Source of the DNA: Streptomyces sp. WMMC500
GTDB taxonomy: Bacteria; Actinomycetota; Actinomycetes; Streptomycetales; Streptomycetaceae
Direction: 5' to 3'
Assembly (NCBI RefSeq): GCF_027497195.1
Contig: NZ_CP114905.1
Span: forward strand, 2,046,001 to 2,110,000
DNA: 64,000 nt
Positions within the stretch are counted from its first letter, which is position 1; each line of letters begins with the position of its first letter. A program made the translations under genes and the position numbers. The notes under the pieces were generated by a model. The model saw only the letters and a program-made list of their open reading frames with translations, was not told where the DNA came from and did not search any database. Below, piece after piece: positions 24,815 to 33,800 of the stretch.

Positions 24815-25702
24815 CTACGGCTCCTCGGTGGCGGGACCTTCTTCGCGCTCTACACCCCTGGCCCTGATCAGCGGAGAGATGAGCAGGTCGTACACCGCGA
24901 CACCGGCGAGTCCGCCGATGAGCGGGCCGACAATGGGGATCCACCAGTAGCCGTTGAACCACTCGAACGTACCGGGGAGAGCAATAGAACCCCAGCCTTC
25001 GAAATACGTCAACAATCGTGGGCCGAGGTCGCGTGCGGGATTGATTGCGTACCCTGCGTTTGTGCCGAAAGACAAACCGATCGCGACGACCACCAAACCG
25101 ATGAGGAACGGATGGAGATTGGACATCGGAGCAGTATTGCGCTTGTCGATGAGTGCGCAGATCAGCAGAAGCAGGATGCCGGTCCCCACGATCTGGTCGA
25201 GCAAGGGACCCCACCAGGAGTCTCCAAAGTATTCGGCGGGGTACGTGGCGAAGATCGAGAATGTGGGCAGCGATTCATCTCGCGGGACACCCTCCTTTTT
25301 GATGGCCGCGTCGATGGCCCACCTGTAGGTCGCGTAGATGAGCGCGGCGGCGACGAAGGCGCCCACGACCTGCGCCAGCCAGTAGGGCAGGACCTTCCTC
25401 CAGGGGAAATCCCGTCGGGCGGCGAAGCCGAGGGTCACTGCGGGGTTGATGTGGGCTCCACTGATACCTCCTGCCACATACACGCCGAATACTACGGCGA
25501 GGCCCCATCCCCACGAGATGATGAGCCAGTTGGCGGGCCCGAAGTCCCCGGTTTGCCGACCTGATCCCGGCAGACCGGCGACTGCGACAGCCACCGACCC
25601 GACACCCAGCAGAATCAGGACGAACGTGCCTAGGAACTCGGCAGCCAGCTCACCGCCGAGCCCTTCTCGATACCCGCGTCGACGAACGGTGCGTTCAGCC
25701 AT
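24815..25702 (-). CDS. Aquaporin/glycerol facilitator (MIP family)
   Basis: This 295-residue membrane channel has six helices and both half-helix motifs: NPA in GAHINPAVTLG (86-88) and NPARD in YAINPARDLGPR (near 215). Asp after the second NPAR is the mark of glycerol facilitators as opposed to strict water channels, so it probably passes glycerol or similar small solutes. The extended loop before the second NPA (about 140-175) also fits GlpF-type proteins. I chose the ATG at 25702, 6 nt after AGGAGG; a GTG two codons earlier touches the ribosome binding site. Base composition is somewhat lower in GC than its neighbours. No glycerol kinase gene is next to it. Confidence 0.88.
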   Translation of the reverse strand: MAERTVRRRGYREGLGGELAAEFLGTFVLILLGVGSVAVAVAGLPGSGRQTGDFGPANWLIISWGWGLAVVFGVYVAGGISGAHINPAVTLGFAARRDFPWRKVLPYWLAQVVGAFVAAALIYATYRWAIDAAIKKEGVPRDESLPTFSIFATYPAEYFGDSWWGPLLDQIVGTGILLLLICALIDKRNTAPMSNLHPFLIGLVVVAIGLSFGTNAGYAINPARDLGPRLLTYFEGWGSIALPGTFEWFNGYWWIPIVGPLIGGLAGVAVYDLLISPLIRARGVEREEGPATEEP

Positions 25703-25978
25703 GGACACCCTCCTCGGTCAGAAAGCAGCGGAACCTTCTATTCCTCACCCGAAATGCAGAGTAATTCGGTGAGGACGCGCCGGTGAATCCGCATATTTCA
25801 CCTGTGCGGAGCAATCCGCCCGCTATTCCCTGGCGGTCGCGCACGATCTCGCCAGACAGGCGGACGGCCACCAGCCCGTGCTGCTCGGGTGCGCCGCTGC
25901 AGAGGGCGATCTTGCGGGCCCTGGCGTGTGCGGCCAGCACGATGCTGATACTGGTGGGCTCGCGCATTCAACCCACTG
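25703..25978. other. Upstream region of the aquaporin, possible gene remnant
   Basis: The aquaporin promoter should lie here, but no clear -10/-35 pair is visible. On the minus strand, 25,850-25,967 reads ISIVLAAHARARKIALCSGA, faintly like the C-terminal half of a STAS-type anti-sigma antagonist. It is too short and too degraded to name with any confidence. Confidence 0.25.
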
Positions 25979-26370
25979 GTGACAATCCGTGATCAGGGAA
26001 CGCGGCATCCGCCGCTGGCCGATCGAGACCGAGTTCGTATCCGATGCAACGGGCGGCGGTCGGAACATCGGAACGGTTGTCGGCGGGTGATGAGGCAGCA
26101 GGCGTCGGCCCTGCGTTCCCACCGGATGCGCAGGCGTCGGAAACCGTGTAGCCAGGCGAAGGTCCGCTCGATCACCCACCGGTAGGTGCCCCGTCCTGTG
26201 CCGTGCCGAGTGCCGCAGGGGCGATGGCCGGCACGATGCCCCGATCGTGGACCTGGTCGACGACTGTTGGGCGGTGGAGCAGCGGTAGTTCTTCGGCTTC
26301 TCGGCGATGTTCCAGTCACGGATGAGCACGGCGTCCTTGCCGAAACAGCGCGGGTTCAACCCGGTGAACG
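25979..26370 (-). pseudogene. Remnant of an IS5/IS4-type transposase
   Basis: On the minus strand, pieces in several frames give HDRGIVPAIAPAALGTA-like text and then GTYRWVIERTFAWLHGFRRL followed by RIRWERRAD. The latter is the C-terminal Glu region of a DDE transposase. Frameshifts divide it, the N-terminal Asp motifs are missing, and no terminal inverted repeats are seen. The following 26371-26599 has no recognisable gene. It differs from the two intact IS copies further right. Confidence 0.6.
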
Positions 26371-26599
26371 GTGATCCGCCCTGCCATGGACTCCTCGACG
26401 GCGAGCAGCAGACCCCGGCCCGCGCAGCCCAGGACTCACCCCTATCGCTGCGCGCGACGAGGAACTCGCCGTCGCACCGTCCACCGTTGCGTCACCAGGC
26501 ACTACCAACCACGGGCCACAACCCGATATCGATGCAGGACATCCGTTAAGCGAATGCTTCGACGAGCATCGCGCATCGCCGAGCCTCATGAGCCAGCAC

Positions 26600-26971
26600 T
26601 CAGGACACCGGTTTGGTGAGACCGCCGAGGAACTCGCGATACTCCACGATCCGGCCGTCCTGGTCGATGCGGTGCAGGACCGTAGTGAGCAGCCCCTTGT
26701 ACGGTTTGCCGCGCACGACCCCCTCGGCATGGTTGCACGCCACGACCCAGAAACCATCGTAAAGCCGCAGATCCTCACCTGTTGTAGTCAGGCGACTCGC
26801 TTCGAACATCGCGCGCCAGCGGTCGCGGTGCTCGACGGCCTCCGCGCCGGACCAGCGGCCGGTCAGGGGAGGCGAGGGGAACTCGAACACGAACTCGTCC
26901 GCATAGAGGGCAAAGTAGTCGTCCCAGCCACCCTCCGTCCACGCCTTGCCGAATGCGTCCACCGCACACAA
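26600..26971 (-). CDS. SnoaL-like (NTF2-fold) protein, probably 5'-truncated
   Basis: About 120 residues beginning VDAFGKAWTEGGWDDYFALY have the pattern of SnoaL-like proteins: an N-terminal helix pair, then DEFVFEFPSPPLTGRW, and a terminal LHRIDQDGRIVEYREF strand. Such proteins are small cone-shaped enzymes or binding proteins; no role can be given here. The only possible start in frame is a TTG at 26971, without a ribosome binding site. The DNA just before it belongs to the attachment-like sequence that starts near 26,966. The gene has probably lost its first codons and promoter at that junction. Confidence 0.6.
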   Translation of the reverse strand: MCAVDAFGKAWTEGGWDDYFALYADEFVFEFPSPPLTGRWSGAEAVEHRDRWRAMFEASRLTTTGEDLRLYDGFWVVACNHAEGVVRGKPYKGLLTTVLHRIDQDGRIVEYREFLGGLTKPVS

Positions 26972-27068
26972 CGCACATCGTGCGCATCATGAAAACCGCA
27001 GGTCAGGTGGCCTTTTCGGACCTTACGAGTACCGCGACGCACTCCATGTGGTGGGTCATCGGAAAGGT
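26966..27068 (-). repeat. Attachment-like copy A of the trmA-type 3' end
   Basis: On the minus strand this reads FPMTHHMECVAVLVRSEKAT and a stop at 27003. It is the C-terminus of a TrmA/RlmD-type RNA methyltransferase, whose genuine gene enters at the right edge of the window (stop at 63886). Downstream of the stop, ACAACGCACATC and GAAAACCGCAGGTCAGG are also shared with the right-edge copy, with few mismatches. About 80 bp further on (27149-27163) is GTCAAACGAGCGTCA, also found beside copy B and, with one change, beside copy C. No rest of the gene is present. I read this as an att site left by integration at the gene's 3' end. Confidence 0.7.
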
Positions 27069-27287
27069 GTCGGCCTGGGAGAACCCCGGAAAGTCCCAGG
27101 TCAGGGCCACCATCCGACTCACCTGCCCATCGCACGGGCGCTCAGAGCGTCAAACGAGCGTCACGATCAGCAGCCCGAACCTCGCCTTCAGACCGACCGG
27201 CTCACCTGGACCCACCGCCCCGCTCCCTCCGCACGCAGGCTCGCCCATCGTCCCCCTCACCGCTTCCCCGGCCGCCATAATGGAGGC

Positions 27288-27680
27288 ATGTCCTCCAGCC
27301 CGCAGCACGCCACACCCGAGACCAGCGCCCCCTCGGGCCCGGTCGCCGAGGACCTCGCGCTGTACCGGGAGAAGTTCCGGCAGCGTCTGCCCGGGTCTCT
27401 GGACGACCTGCACGGCCCGATTCAAGGCGTCGTCGAGCTGCCACTGCACATGGCTTGGTCCGGGATGACCTCGTACGACCTGAGCAACCCTCGCCAGCGC
27501 ATGGGTCTGTACCGCACCGTCCTGCACGAGGGCCTGCGCGAGGACCTGCCGCGCTACCTCAACCAGGATCTGCTCCTCCGGCTGTGGCCGGTACTGCGCA
27601 CGCTCGTCGGCCGCACGGTACGCACCGTGTGGGAGGACGCTTTTCCCCAGCTCGCATCCCGTGCCCGGGCCGCCGCGTGA
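27288..27680 (+). CDS. Hypothetical protein, partner of the AbiEii-like gene
   Basis: This 130-residue soluble protein has no motif I can name. Its middle (LHGPIQGVVELPLHMAWSGM) and its end, rich in Leu and Arg, look helical. The stop overlaps the GTG of the AbiEii-like gene (GTGA), so they are a two-gene operon. A CATAAT hexamer at 27276-27281 lies 6 nt before the ATG, and GGAGG abuts the ATG too closely to be used well. The mRNA may therefore be leaderless. The pairing with a nucleotidyltransferase toxin family suggests an antitoxin or accessory role, but no helix-turn-helix is visible. Confidence 0.6.
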   Translation: MSSSPQHATPETSAPSGPVAEDLALYREKFRQRLPGSLDDLHGPIQGVVELPLHMAWSGMTSYDLSNPRQRMGLYRTVLHEGLREDLPRYLNQDLLLRLWPVLRTLVGRTVRTVWEDAFPQLASRARAAA

Positions 27681-28354
27681 CGGACATGCCGGAGCTGCAC
27701 ACGCGGCTCCTGGCGGACGTGATCGCACTCGGCTCCCCGTACCCCCTTGTGCTCACCGGCGGGTAGGCGCTGCGGGCCCACTGCCTGGTGAACCGGCCGA
27801 GCCAGGACCTCGACGTCGCCACCGAGAACCCCGCCCCCATGGCCGATATCGCGGCCACGCTCCGCAACGGCCTGCAAGCCCGGGGCTGGCATGTACAGGC
27901 CCTGGAAACCGCCCCGCTGTCCGCCCGCTTCACGGTGACCGACCCCATCACCGGCCAGGACTGCGAAGTCGACATCCTCAAGGAGATCTTCTGGCGTCCC
28001 GTCGCCAAGAGCCCGTACGGGCCCGTCCTCGCCGAGGAGGACGTGATCGGGACCAAAGTCCGCGCCCTCGCCGACCGCGGAGCACCGCGCGACCTGATCG
28101 ACGTGTTCGCCGCCTCCCACCGTTGGAGCAATGCCGAGCTGGAGGAGTTCGGTCGCCGCCATGCCCGCGGCCGCTTCGAGCGCGAGGACCTGCAAGCGAA
28201 CCTCACGGGCGCCGAGTGGACCGACGATGAAGCCTTCGCCGCCTACGGGATCGACGACACCACCATCACCGCCCTCCGTTCCTGGGCGGTGGAGTGGGCC
28301 GACGGCCTCGCGGCTCGCCTCCTCGAAGAGGCCGCCGATCCGGACCTCGGCTGA
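27677..28354 (+). pseudogene. AbiEii/AbiGii-type nucleotidyltransferase gene with an internal stop
   Basis: The frame from GTG 27677 gives DMPELHTRLLADVIALGSPY and PLVLTGG, then TAG at 27764, and goes on as ALRAHCLVNRPSQDLDVATE to 28354. The DLD pair and the preceding GG are the nucleotidyltransferase core (normally GGYALRAH, so TAC/TAT appears to have become TAG). The remaining 195 residues match the COG2253/AbiEii layout, with CEVDILKEIFWRP as the third acidic strand. Intact members of the family are toxins of type IV toxin-antitoxin or abortive-infection systems that modify tRNA or other targets. With the stop, the Gly-Gly motif and the catalytic Asp pair are on different products, so it should be inactive unless read through. 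A GTG at 27788 could restart translation without the GG motif. Confidence 0.75.
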
Positions 28355-28526
28355 GCATCTCGCCGGACTAGCCAGTACACCGGCTGCCACGAAGTACGCA
28401 GTATCCGCCCCTCAGACGACTTGCTCCGCGAGATCACGGCGACTTCCAGGCGATGCGCACCCCGCCGGCTCATATACAGACGCCTTGGGCGCTGGCCAGA
28501 CCCGGCGGCAGGGCTCTCGCGCATCT

Positions 28527-30863
28527 CTACCTCGGCAGATACGGACTCGCCTTGCCGTACCAGCTAATGCGCAGGGTGTCACGAGCACGCGTGGCCGCGA
28601 CGAACAGCAGTGAGCGGGCCTTCAGTTCCTCCCGGGCGAGGCGCCGGGGGTCCGTCTCGCGGTAGCGCTGGACGACGGACGCGCGGGGGATGACGCCGTC
28701 ACGGGCACCGACGATGGCGAGCCGTTGGTATTCCAGGCCCTTGAAGCGGTGCATAGTGCCGACGTGGATGTCGCCGTCTCCTTTGACGCCGTCCTTGGTG
28801 AGTTCGGCGACGGTCAGTTCGCCCTCGGCCGCCAGGTAGAGCATGACCTGGTTGACGGCGTCGCGGTCGGCGACGCACACCGCGATGTTGCCCCGGGGGT
28901 CGCGGACCTTGCCATCGGTCCCGCCGGTGGCGAGCTCCGCACGCCAGGACCGGAGGGCAACAGCGAGTCGGGCGAGTTCCTCGTCCCAGCTCACGCAGCG
29001 GACGAGTTCGGGGGCCGGTCCCCGCAGCACGGAGCGGTAGCCGTCGAGGTTGTCCGTGCCGTCGTCGAGGTCGTCGAAGGTGATCTGGCCGCCCTTGGGA
29101 TTCACCACCTCTATGGCCCGGCTCAGGATCTCGCGGGTGGTCCGGTAGCTGAGGGTGAGGCGGGCCGCGCGACCTCGGATGTTGACGCCGACGGTGCCCA
29201 GGGTGACCTGCTGGCCGTAGATGCGCTGGTGGGTGTCGCCGGCGATGAACATGTCGTCCTCACCGGGGGCGACCATGGCGCGCAACATCTTCCAGTGGGC
29301 GGGCCGGAGGTCCTGCGCCTCGTCGACGACGACATGCCGGTAGCGGTGGCTCAGGTAGTGCATGCCGGAACTGTCGTCGCGGTGGATGTGGTTCTTGCCG
29401 TCGGTCTCGTCCTTGTACCCCTGGCGTTGCTCGATCTTGGCGGCGCGCTGCATCTCAAAGCGGGCGGCGCGTTCGGCGGCCTGGCCCCAGGTCTCGCGGC
29501 CCTCCTTATCGAGGCGGGTGGTGAACTGCTCCAGGATCTTCCAGATCTGCGCCCGGTCGGGGCGGCTGACGGACCGTCCGCGTCCGGCTCGCCGCGCGTC
29601 GAAGTACGCCTTGCGGGTGCCGAGGGACTGTCCCAGGATCACCTGCTCCCATTCCTCGTAGAGGAATTCCGCGTCCCAGCGCTTCTCGTCGAGTTCGAGG
29701 AGGACCTGGCGCAGGTTGTTCAGGGCGACACTGTCGTAGATGCGCTGCTTCCCGGCGCCGGCGGCGGTGTTCTCGTTGAGGACGCGCGCGGCAAGCTGGT
29801 CGATGTGCGTGATGTCGACGCGGGCCAGCAGTTCGGGTTCGAGGAGGGAGGACAGGCGGGCGCGCAGGTCGGTGGTGAGGTTCTTGGTGAAGGTGGTGAG
29901 CAGGATGGGCTTGCCGTGGCCGGGGGGCAGTTGTTCGGCGAGGTAGTTGACGCGGTGGAGGGCGACGATGGTCTTGCCGGTGCCGGGGCCGCCGGAAACC
30001 CGGAACGGGCCGCTGTAGTGGCGGTGGACGAGCTTGGCCTGAGCGGGGTGGAGGAAGACCTTCCAGGCCCGGAAGTCGCCCTCTTCGAGAATGTCCTTGA
30101 GGGCGTCGTCGACGGTGGTGACCGTGGTACGGGCGAGCGCCGCGTCCAGGTCGTGCCGCTCGGACTCTTCCAGTGCGACGTCGACAGGAGCGGTGATCTC
30201 CTTGCGGACGTCCTCGATGGACAGGCCGGCGGCCAGGCCGTACAGGATGTCCTTGGTGAGGAGTGGTGCTCCGGAGACCAGGGCGTCGAGTTCGGTGCTT
30301 TCGGTGACGGCGAGGGCGAACTCGATGAGCTGTTCGGCGACACCGAGGTCACGAAGGTCCTCGACGCCGAGGCCGGCGAGAAGCGGCTCGGCCTCGGGCG
30401 GGGCGATCGCTTGATCGGCAGGTTCGGGGCCGACCGGTACGGGGGCGGGTGTCCCCGGCTCGCCCCCGCCCTCGGGATCGGCCGGAGTAAGCGTCATCCC
30501 CGCCCGCTGGAGCACGCTCCGACCCACCACGGAGAGGTCCACGAATTCGATCTCGCCGGTGATGCGGTTGATCGCGACGGAGAGTTCTTCGTAGACGTGC
30601 TTGCGATGGCGGACGGCGACGACCAGCCACTTCTCGCGGCCGGCCGCGTCGAGGCCGATCTTGGCGAGGAGCGCCCGGTAGGACTGGTCGATCTTGGCGC
30701 GGTAGACGCGGCCGTCACCCTTGAGCGGCTTCAGGTCGAGACCCGGGTGGTCGGGGTTTTGCCGGAAGCGGTGTGAAAAGTCGTAGAACTTGCCCTTGAC
30801 CGAGCGGTCGAGCTTGTACAGCTCCTGTTCGGCCTTCTCGTACAGGCTGAGCCGTGCGGTCAT
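28527..30863 (-). CDS. UvrD/Rep-type helicase with RelE-like N-terminal domain
   Basis: This 778-residue protein has two parts. Residues 1-105 have a RelE/ParE-like fold pattern, with GRVYRAKIDQSYRALLAKIG and VVAVRHRKHVYEEL. From about 270 on it is a superfamily 1 helicase: Walker A SGGPGTGKTIVALHR (near 288), VVVDEAQDLRP (near 511), SYRTTREI, and the C-terminal HVGTMHRFKGLEYQRLAIVG and LFVAATRARD. It could unwind or translocate on DNA, with the N-terminal domain binding or cutting RNA or acting as a scaffold. The ATG at 30863 overlaps the stop of the large helicase, so it is the last gene of a coupled four-gene defence-type operon. It takes the place that a phospholipase D-like DrmC has in classical DISARM. 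Confidence 0.85.
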   Translation of the reverse strand: MTARLSLYEKAEQELYKLDRSVKGKFYDFSHRFRQNPDHPGLDLKPLKGDGRVYRAKIDQSYRALLAKIGLDAAGREKWLVVAVRHRKHVYEELSVAINRITGEIEFVDLSVVGRSVLQRAGMTLTPADPEGGGEPGTPAPVPVGPEPADQAIAPPEAEPLLAGLGVEDLRDLGVAEQLIEFALAVTESTELDALVSGAPLLTKDILYGLAAGLSIEDVRKEITAPVDVALEESERHDLDAALARTTVTTVDDALKDILEEGDFRAWKVFLHPAQAKLVHRHYSGPFRVSGGPGTGKTIVALHRVNYLAEQLPPGHGKPILLTTFTKNLTTDLRARLSSLLEPELLARVDITHIDQLAARVLNENTAAGAGKQRIYDSVALNNLRQVLLELDEKRWDAEFLYEEWEQVILGQSLGTRKAYFDARRAGRGRSVSRPDRAQIWKILEQFTTRLDKEGRETWGQAAERAARFEMQRAAKIEQRQGYKDETDGKNHIHRDDSSGMHYLSHRYRHVVVDEAQDLRPAHWKMLRAMVAPGEDDMFIAGDTHQRIYGQQVTLGTVGVNIRGRAARLTLSYRTTREILSRAIEVVNPKGGQITFDDLDDGTDNLDGYRSVLRGPAPELVRCVSWDEELARLAVALRSWRAELATGGTDGKVRDPRGNIAVCVADRDAVNQVMLYLAAEGELTVAELTKDGVKGDGDIHVGTMHRFKGLEYQRLAIVGARDGVIPRASVVQRYRETDPRRLAREELKARSLLFVAATRARDTLRISWYGKASPYLPR

Positions 30864-33800
30864 CGGTGGTCGGTACCTTCCGTGTCCGGGAGCAGGTTGA
30901 GCAGGGAGTCGAGGTGGCCGAGCCAGTCGGCTGCCGTGCGCACGGTCCAGCCGTCGCCGGTGTAGGCGGCGTCCCGCTTCTGGCGTTCCTCGCTGTCATG
31001 GGCGTCCGAGTTGACGAACACCGCCACCTTGGTGGCGGAGTCGGGCCAGGCGAAGTCGGCCTGCCAGCCGCGGTCGCCCAGTTCGTAACCGAAGGCCGGG
31101 GCCTTCTTGCCACGTGCGGCGAGTGCCTTGGCCAGCCGGGTGAGGTCCGAGTCCGGTTCGTCCTCATCGAGAAGCTGGAGGATGTCCTCGTCCCAGACAG
31201 CGTCACGGAGCAGACCCTCGACGGCCTGCTCCAGGGAAGAAGAGTCCGAGGACCGGTCGTCGCCCGTTCCCATCGGCGCTGCGCCATCGGCGGCCACCGT
31301 GGCCGTCTCGGGGTGCAGCCGGGCGATCAGCGTCTCCAGCTCCCCGGCCCCGCCTCCGACCCGCAGCATCTCCACTGCGAAGCCGGCGGCCCGGCTGCCG
31401 GCGAGCTGCACGCCGTCGCCGCCGCTGAAGGCGAGGAACTGAAGAAGGTTGGACCAGTAGAGCCAGGATCGCCAGCGAAGTTTGTGCGCGGTGGTACCGA
31501 GCTGATCGCCGTCCTGGTCGTCGAGTACGGCGAGGGCACCCCAGCCGACCTTGCCGGTGCCGTCCGGTCCTCCGGACGGGTCCACGGTGTAGAGCAGGGA
31601 CAGGCCGTGCTCGTCGGTGGCGGAGAGGACGAGGATTTCGCCGTCTCCGGTGGCGGGTCCCACCTCGGCCACCGGGTTGCCGCCCTTCGCAAGGGAGCCG
31701 AGGGCGCTTCGCAGGGTCGCACGGGCCTGCGCGGGGTCGACGTTCTGGGCCAGCGGTTCGGGTGCGCTGAGGAGCCCGCCGACCACCGCTTCGGCCCGTC
31801 GGCCCCACCGGGTGCGGGAGGGGTCGCGGAGGTAGCCGAGGAGTGTGTCGATGGGGTTGACGAAGACCGCGTCGGCCAGTTCGGCGCGATCGCCGCCGAG
31901 TTCCTCGTACCAGTCCTTGGCGGTGTCCTGTCCGGTACGCCGGTAGGGCGGCCATACCGCGCTGACGGTGGCGCGATCCCCCTTCTCAAGGAGTTCGAGA
32001 TCGTCCCAGGTGATCTGGAAGACGAGGGCACCGCCGGCCCGCAGTTCGTCCCGCTTCGCAGAGTCGGCCGCGATGCGGTTGTGCGCGCGGGTGGCGTGGA
32101 AACGGTGGCCGTCGAGGAAGACGTGCACCTTCTGGGGTGTGCCCTCGGTCTTCTCGAAGGTGAAGTCGGTGCGGGTGAACTCCTCGTCGCGCTGGGCGGT
32201 CAGCCGCCATGCCGTCGCCCCGGCGAAACGCAGGGTACCGCTGTGCGCACCGCTCTCCTCCAGGGAGGCATCGTCCTGGCCGGTGCTCCAGGTGCGCAGG
32301 GCGGCGAGGAAGCGGACCTCCAGGTCGGACTCGACCTGCCGGTCCAGGCCGATCGCCGCGGTTGTCGCAATCTCCTTGGTGGCCCAGTAGCTGATCGGGT
32401 TCCCGTCGTCGTCGGTGAGCGGACGGCCGTCCTCGTCGACGGGACCGAGCAGACTGTTGATGATCTCCAGCGCGTCGTGGCGGGAGACGGCGTCCTGGTG
32501 CCGCTCCTCCGCGTGTCGGTGCAGGCAGCGATGGCAGGCGCGCCGCCCCTCTGCCTTGCACGGGCATGCCACCAGCATGTCGCGTGCTTCGACGAGGGTG
32601 TCGCGGAAGGCGACCGGCTTCTTGAGCCGGTCCAGGTAGCCGGTGCCGCCCGGGAGGCGGTCGTAGAGGACGAGGAAGTGTCGCCGCTCACCGGTGGCCG
32701 CGTCGGGCATCGTGGCGAGAGTGGTGTCCAGATGGACGGGGTCGCCGCCGAAGTGCCGGTCGACGCCCAGTCGCAGCGCGGCCCGGAAGGAGTGGACTTT
32801 CTCGTCGACGAGTACGGTCGCGGCGGGCAGCAGGATGCGCAGGGCCTCGGTGGTGAGCTGGTGGGCGAGGAGCACCGGTTTCTGCTTCGGTGCGTCGGCT
32901 CCCCTCTTGCCCCGCCGCAGCGGGCACCAGGGCTGGTGGTGCTTCACGGCGGGGTTGCGTACGGCGGAGCTGTCGAGAGCGTCGGTGTCGTGGTCGAAGA
33001 CCGGTCTGCCGTCGGCGCTCGCCGCCCCGCAGGCGGTGCAGACGTGGAAGGGCGCCAGCCGGACGTCGTGTCCGGCCAGTTGTTCCTCGGCGCGGGCGTC
33101 GAACCGGAGCGGGCCCACGTTGATCCGCCGGATCACCGCCTTGCGGGAGTAGTCGACGCCGAAGGTCTCGCGGGTGTGCCGCCAGGATGCCTTGGGCTCG
33201 ATGTGCTTCGCCGGGAAGTCGACGGCGTCGATGACGGAGTAGAAGCGCTGTTCCCGGTCGTCCTTGTCGTCGCCGATCCGAGCATCGTCGCGCTTGCCGC
33301 GGGAGGTGACGACGCTCGGTTCGATCACATGGTGCAGGCAGGAGCCGTCATCCGCGATGCCGGTGCTGCGGCAGCGCGGGCAGGGGCTGCGGTCCTCGGC
33401 GGCGTCCTCGGTGCGGACGTAGCCGCACTCGGGGCAGAAGCGCCACGGCGTCCAGTCGGGCCGGGTCGAGCTGCCGATCTCAATGCCGGTGACCTGGTGC
33501 TTGTAGCCGTTGACGTAGAACGTGTTGCCGGGGGCCAGTTCCGACAGCGCGTACCGTTGCGGCCGCTCGTACGGGCGCATCTTGGAGTCGAAGCGCTCCC
33601 GCCCCGTCTTCGGTTCGGGCCCGTCGAACCAGTACAGGGTGGCGTTGAGGGTGGTGGCGGCGTCGAGGAGAGCGTAGTTCGGCAGCAGGCCGAGGTCGCA
33701 GAGGGCCTGCTGGGCGGTTGCGGTGCCGCGTTTCATCATGCGGCGGCCGACGGCCCGGTGATCAGCTTCCAGTTCGGCTTTGCGGACGCGCTGTTCCTCG

